In this document: positions 60,677 to 64,000 of the stretch, one piece after another | How the letters are laid out: each line of letters opens with the position of its first letter | Position numbering within the stretch: the first letter of the stretch is position 1 | From: Enterococcus avium ATCC 14025 | GTDB lineage: Bacteria; Bacillota; Bacilli; Lactobacillales; Enterococcaceae | DNA length: 64,000 nt | Assembly (NCBI RefSeq): GCF_000406965.1 | Contig: NZ_KE136357.1 | Location: 302,244 to 366,243 of the forward strand | Direction: 5' to 3' | Made by a program: the position numbers and the translations under genes | Notes under the pieces: generated by a model | Database searches by the model: none | Told to the model about the DNA's origin: nothing | Seen by the model: the letters and a program-made list of their open reading frames with translations, nothing else

Positions 60677-61661
60677 AGCTTTTCCGTGATAAAATTTGGC
60701 TGGTCAGACGTTCTAATTTTTCTTTTGTGTTGAAATAGTTGTCTGGTAGTTTTCGGATATCCTTTAGTGCTTGTTCAGTATACTCGGTTGCCAGCTGCTG
60801 TGCGTAGTCTACGCCACCTAATTCTTGAACCAAACGCTGTACCTGCAAGCTATCTTCAACAGTCATCTGCTTTTGTTTTTCTAAGTAAGGACGTAATTGA
60901 CTGTTATCTTGATTGAGCGCATAAATCAACGGCAGGGAATAAACGCCTTGACGTACATCTTCTAGGACGGGTTTACCTAATGTGGCAGCGTCTGCTTGAT
61001 AGTCCAATAAATCGTCCATAATTTGAAAGGCGATTCCGATGTTATGACCAATCATGCCAGCCTTTTTAGCAAAGCGTTCACTATTGCCGCTTTCAAAGGC
61101 ACCAACTGAACAGCTTAAGGCAAAAAGCTCTGCTGTTTTTCCTGAAATATTCTCCAAATACTCTTCAACAGTTTGATCAAGTTTGTAGCGATCATCCATT
61201 TGTCCTAACTCGCCATCGAGAATTTTTTCCATACTGCGAGAGTTCAGCTGCAGACTCTTTAGTGAGGTTGAGTAGTCGGATAATAATTTAAAACAGCAGA
61301 TAAATAAATAATCTCCAGCGTAAACGGCGGTATCGTTACCAAAGGTGGAACGAATCGTCGGTAATCCGCGGCGTAATTCAGATTCATCCACGATATCGTC
61401 ATGAATCAGGGTGGCCGTATGGAGCATTTCGATGGAAGCCGCTAAAGAGGTGGCTTTCTTTTCATCTTGTTCTGGACCAAATTGAGCAAACAGCAGCTGG
61501 TAAGCAGGGCGCAAAAGCTTGCCACCAGCATGGATCATATCCAACACAGCCGATTCGACTTTTTTATTTTTTAATTTCACCACATCCTCCATTAATTGGA
61601 GGGTCGTGGTTAACTGCTTAGCAAGATCAGGATAATCTTGCCACATGGGATGAAGTTTCAT
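60675..61661 (-). CDS. dmkB: Polyprenyl diphosphate synthase for demethylmenaquinone (DmkB-like)
   Basis: 328 residues. Trans-prenyl synthase motifs: GGKLLRPAYQLL, first Asp-rich motif LIHDDIVDE, and second IMDDLLDYQAD. Annotated elsewhere as heptaprenyl diphosphate synthase component II. Its place after eetB, eetA and ndh2 matches the EET locus of Listeria and lactic acid bacteria, where DmkB makes the side chain of the EET quinone. Last gene of the minus-strand operon. Confidence 0.9.
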   Translation of the reverse strand: MKLHPMWQDYPDLAKQLTTTLQLMEDVVKLKNKKVESAVLDMIHAGGKLLRPAYQLLFAQFGPEQDEKKATSLAASIEMLHTATLIHDDIVDESELRRGLPTIRSTFGNDTAVYAGDYLFICCFKLLSDYSTSLKSLQLNSRSMEKILDGELGQMDDRYKLDQTVEEYLENISGKTAELFALSCSVGAFESGNSERFAKKAGMIGHNIGIAFQIMDDLLDYQADAATLGKPVLEDVRQGVYSLPLIYALNQDNSQLRPYLEKQKQMTVEDSLQVQRLVQELGGVDYAQQLATEYTEQALKDIRKLPDNYFNTKEKLERLTSQILSRKS

Positions 61662-61674
61662 TTTGGCTATCCTT

Positions 61675-62223
61675 CTAATCCTTTTTCAGATTTTTTTTCG
61701 ATTCATAATCTAATTGGAATTTTTGCAATGCACGTACGTGAACTAATAAATAATTACCGGCGATACCAATGACGATACCGGCAAGAATGCCAAGTAGGGA
61801 CATAACTGGCAAATAAAGCATAACGGTCCAAGATTGCGCGATCCAGCTGGCGACGAAGAGCTGGCCAACGTTATGAAGAAAACCGCCGGCAGCGCTGATT
61901 CCGATGATGCTAACACGTTTAGGTCCAAGACTCTTCACTAGAAGCATACCGAAGTAGCTCAACAATGATCCGCTCATGCTATATAAAAAGGTTGAGATGG
62001 TTCCGCCTAAAAGGGTTGTTAGAATCAGACGCATCCAAATCAAACGAAAACTGTCTCTTTTGGGCATCGTAAAAATCGCAACGATGGTGATTAAATTGGC
62101 GAGTCCTAGTTTTGCCCCAGGCGCGAAGGCGAAGGGGGAAGGAAACATATTTTCAATCAACCCCAAGATGACACCCTGGGCTACTAGGAGTGCTATGTAA
62201 ATTAATTTTTGTGTTTTATTCAT
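61675..62223 (-). CDS. eetB: EetB-like Gx transporter family protein
   Basis: 182 residues with five to six membrane helices, motifs GLIENMFPSPFAFAPGAKLGLANL and GGTISTFLYSMSGSLLSYFG. This Gx-transporter (HppA-type) family is also labelled heptaprenyl diphosphate synthase component I. Required for EET in Listeria; its molecular role is unclear. It is 13 bp ahead of dmkB and 11 bp after eetA. Confidence 0.88.
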   Translation of the reverse strand: MNKTQKLIYIALLVAQGVILGLIENMFPSPFAFAPGAKLGLANLITIVAIFTMPKRDSFRLIWMRLILTTLLGGTISTFLYSMSGSLLSYFGMLLVKSLGPKRVSIIGISAAGGFLHNVGQLFVASWIAQSWTVMLYLPVMSLLGILAGIVIGIAGNYLLVHVRALQKFQLDYESKKNLKKD

Positions 62224-62234
62224 AGTAAAAGCAG

Positions 62235-62648
62235 CTAATAGATGACACTGCCGGGTTCCCCTCCGTCTGAGGATTTGATTTCAATTAATAATTTGTGAGG
62301 CAAACAAACAATCGTTTCACCTGATTGGTCGATCCAGCCGCGACGTACACAGATTTGGTCACCGCAGTTCGCTTCTTTAATCCGAATTCGACCTTCTTTG
62401 ATTTCAATCAAATTATAGTCGCCATCCTTATCTTCGTAGCGATAAGTGTAGCTCTGTGACTTATCTGAAAGATCAAAGGTCTTGATTTCTTGTCCATCAA
62501 CAGAAAGAACCGCCTCTTGCATTGGACTGGCAGTGCGATTGAGACTAAAGACCACAACGGGAGCAAAAGAGAGCACGACTAGAATGAGAACGATGATGCC
62601 GTCCCAAGGCCGCAGCAAACTATTTTTTGCAAAATCCTTCAGCTTCAA
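62235..62648 (-). CDS. eetA: EetA-like NusG domain II protein
   Basis: 137 residues from TTG 62648, six bases after GAGGTG. One N-terminal helix (WDGIIVLILVVLSFAPVVVF) and an exported NusG domain II with CGDQICVRRGWIDQSGETIVCLPHKLLIEI, including three Cys. EetA acts in flavin-based electron transfer across the membrane. Second gene of the visible EET operon. Confidence 0.9.
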   Translation of the reverse strand: MKLKDFAKNSLLRPWDGIIVLILVVLSFAPVVVFSLNRTASPMQEAVLSVDGQEIKTFDLSDKSQSYTYRYEDKDGDYNLIEIKEGRIRIKEANCGDQICVRRGWIDQSGETIVCLPHKLLIEIKSSDGGEPGSVIY

Positions 62649-62721
62649 ATTATACACCTCATTTATCCTCACTTGAGCATTTCATACTAATGTTTGCTTC
62701 TTTTTCTTATCATAACATAAA

Positions 62722-62760
62722 GAAAGTTCTAAAGAGAAAATCAAGCCCTTTAGAACTTTC
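62722..62760. terminator. Perfect hairpin between ndh2 and eetA
   Basis: GAAAGTTCTAAAG pairs perfectly with CTTTAGAACTTTC. On the minus strand only CTTT follows, so it may be a leaky terminator that lowers eetA expression relative to ndh2. Confidence 0.6.
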
Positions 62761-62787
62761 CTTCACTATTCGTCAAATAAATTTGAC

Positions 62788-64000
62788 TTATTTTTTTCCG
62801 TAGATTGATCTTGGTGTTCCATACCACCATTTTCCGACAGTTCGTTGAATCCAAGGAATCACCCAGCGATCAAGACCAAGCGCTCGACCAGATCCGTTCA
62901 TCAAAGCAAACGCTACGAAGATAAACCAAATGTTTACCCAGAAGAACATACCAGATAGACAGAAAACTACGGTTAAACCAATCGTTGCAGCACTTGCTAA
63001 CCAAGTGAATAGTCCGAAGATTAAGGCTAATGCAATACCAATCTCAACAAAAGTCATAAATTTTTGCATAAATAATGCAACGTCTCTATTTGGCATCATG
63101 AATTCCATGATATTTGAAAACCAGTGAGGCATTTTTTCAAAAACCGGCATTGGATTTTCACCAAAAGCATAACTGAAACCAAAATGTGTCGCAGCAGTAG
63201 CAGCCGCGTCAGTCGCGCCGCCAGCCGCTCCAGTTGCTGCGGTCGTTGCTTCAGCTGCGTGTGATCCAGCTGCGGATGCACCCGTTGTTACTTGCTCTTG
63301 CAACCAAGGGAAGGGGAAGACAACATTGTCAGTAAACCATGAGCCGCTTCCAAACCAAGAGCTTGGATTCAAATAGCTGCCGTCGCCGACAACTTTTTTT
63401 GAGGCTTCGATTAGCCACATAGAGCCATAGAAGACCCGTAATGGAACACTCCACAATACGTTTCCGTAACGAGAAGAATGTCCGCGAGTTACGTTGCGGT
63501 CGTTCTTGATGTGGAAAAATTCGTGCATCATGTATTGGAACATGTAGTAGCCTGAACGAATCGTAAAGAAGTACAGCAGATTGACTAAATGTTTAACCAC
63601 GATCGCTAAGAAGCCTGATAGATGGATTTTATCCATCAAATTAGCAACGCCCCATTTAGAGCCAATTGAAACCATAAATCCTTGATAATTACTCTTAAAT
63701 TCGTGTTTCGGTGTGTTCTTGATTTTCGCTACAATATTAGCAGCTGCTGTATGTCCAGTTTGTTCAGCAGCTTGAACTATTTGCGGGGTTGGCTTGCCAT
63801 CGTTGTTTTCTTCGTAATGAACCAAGTCACCGATGATATAGATATCTTTGTCCTCATAACCCTTTGCTTGCATGTATTCATTGGCGTACAAGCGTTGACC
63901 GCGGGCAGTTTCCAAACCGAAATCTGCCGCATCGGAGGTTCCCTTGACACCAGCAGTCCAAATCAAAGTGTTTGTTGGAATTTGCGAACCATCTTTTAGG
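62788..64000 (-). CDS. ndh2: Type II NADH dehydrogenase with C-terminal DoxX-like membrane region (5' part off window)
   Basis: The frame is open to the window edge, so at least 403 C-terminal residues are seen. LKDGSQIPTNTLIWTAG and DIYIIGDLVHY are the FAD-site end of NDH-2, and QIVQAAEQTGHTAAANI the quinone/flavin C-terminal motif. From about residue 150 of the visible part several membrane helices follow, with a DoxX-like end (FMTFVEIGIALALIFGLF). An Ala/Thr-rich linker (GASAAGSHAAEATTAATGAA) lies between. Fits the EET-specific Ndh2, which feeds electrons to demethylmenaquinone. Confidence 0.92.
   Translation of the reverse strand, partial: LKDGSQIPTNTLIWTAGVKGTSDAADFGLETARGQRLYANEYMQAKGYEDKDIYIIGDLVHYEENNDGKPTPQIVQAAEQTGHTAAANIVAKIKNTPKHEFKSNYQGFMVSIGSKWGVANLMDKIHLSGFLAIVVKHLVNLLYFFTIRSGYYMFQYMMHEFFHIKNDRNVTRGHSSRYGNVLWSVPLRVFYGSMWLIEASKKVVGDGSYLNPSSWFGSGSWFTDNVVFPFPWLQEQVTTGASAAGSHAAEATTAATGAAGGATDAAATAATHFGFSYAFGENPMPVFEKMPHWFSNIMEFMMPNRDVALFMQKFMTFVEIGIALALIFGLFTWLASAATIGLTVVFCLSGMFFWVNIWFIFVAFALMNGSGRALGLDRWVIPWIQRTVGKWWYGTPRSIYGKK

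Noticed and set aside
1-64000. CRISPR arrays, rRNA and tRNA genes.
   Set aside because: I saw no regularly spaced repeat array, no rRNA-like conserved stretch and no cloverleaf with a CCA-type acceptor in the gaps I read.

Overview
The window looks like chromosome from a low-GC Gram-positive coccus, most likely Enterococcus or a close relative. Supporting points are strong AGGAGG ribosome binding sites, frequent TTG/GTG starts, an HrtBA/FhtR-type haem efflux locus, a 211-residue Qnr-like protein of the size seen in enterococci, and one end of a Listeria/Enterococcus-type flavin-based extracellular electron transfer (EET) locus. I cannot fix the species.

Layout. 1-5250: tail of a DUF975 membrane protein, then a minus-strand ABC transporter/two-component operon. 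5440-6993: a complete IS3-family element sitting inside the loop of a terminator hairpin. 7053-16589: a PrpR-like regulator divergent from a seven-gene catabolic operon (DUF1537 acid-sugar kinase, Fe-alcohol dehydrogenase, DapA-type aldolase, PdxA2, YhcH-type protein, cytosolic four-Asp-box sialidase-fold protein, DASS-type transporter). 16641-19525: a probable manganese riboswitch and a P2A cation ATPase. 19581-27556: small genes, a phosphoesterase, a decayed gene, an Rrf2/NmrA divergent pair and hrtBA-fhtR. 27818-35176: lysine biosynthesis by the acetylated diaminopimelate route, split into two divergent blocks. 35332-49542: mixed housekeeping and regulatory genes, including galKM, deoC, a PadR pair, an SOS-type Y-family polymerase pair and signal peptidase I.

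49733-55049: a repeat element, a Qnr-like protein, a hydrolase, then a group II intron placed straight after a terminator and itself interrupted by a second group II intron in the codons just after its reverse transcriptase YADD motif. 55143-59324: an M-box (Mg2+) riboswitch ahead of two SEDS genes and a PAP2-LCP fusion. 59428-60632: a TSUP/DUF1634 pair. 60675-64000: dmkB, eetB, eetA and an NDH-2 gene running off the window.

The most unusual signals are: (i) two dispersed ~130-nt elements, each flanked by a 20- or 28-bp direct repeat ending in a Shine-Dalgarno AGGA, and sharing a helix supported by compensatory changes; (ii) the nested intron; (iii) the Mg2+ riboswitch on a cell-wall operon; (iv) the uncharacterised sugar-acid operon with a regulator whose AAA+ domain has lost key motifs.
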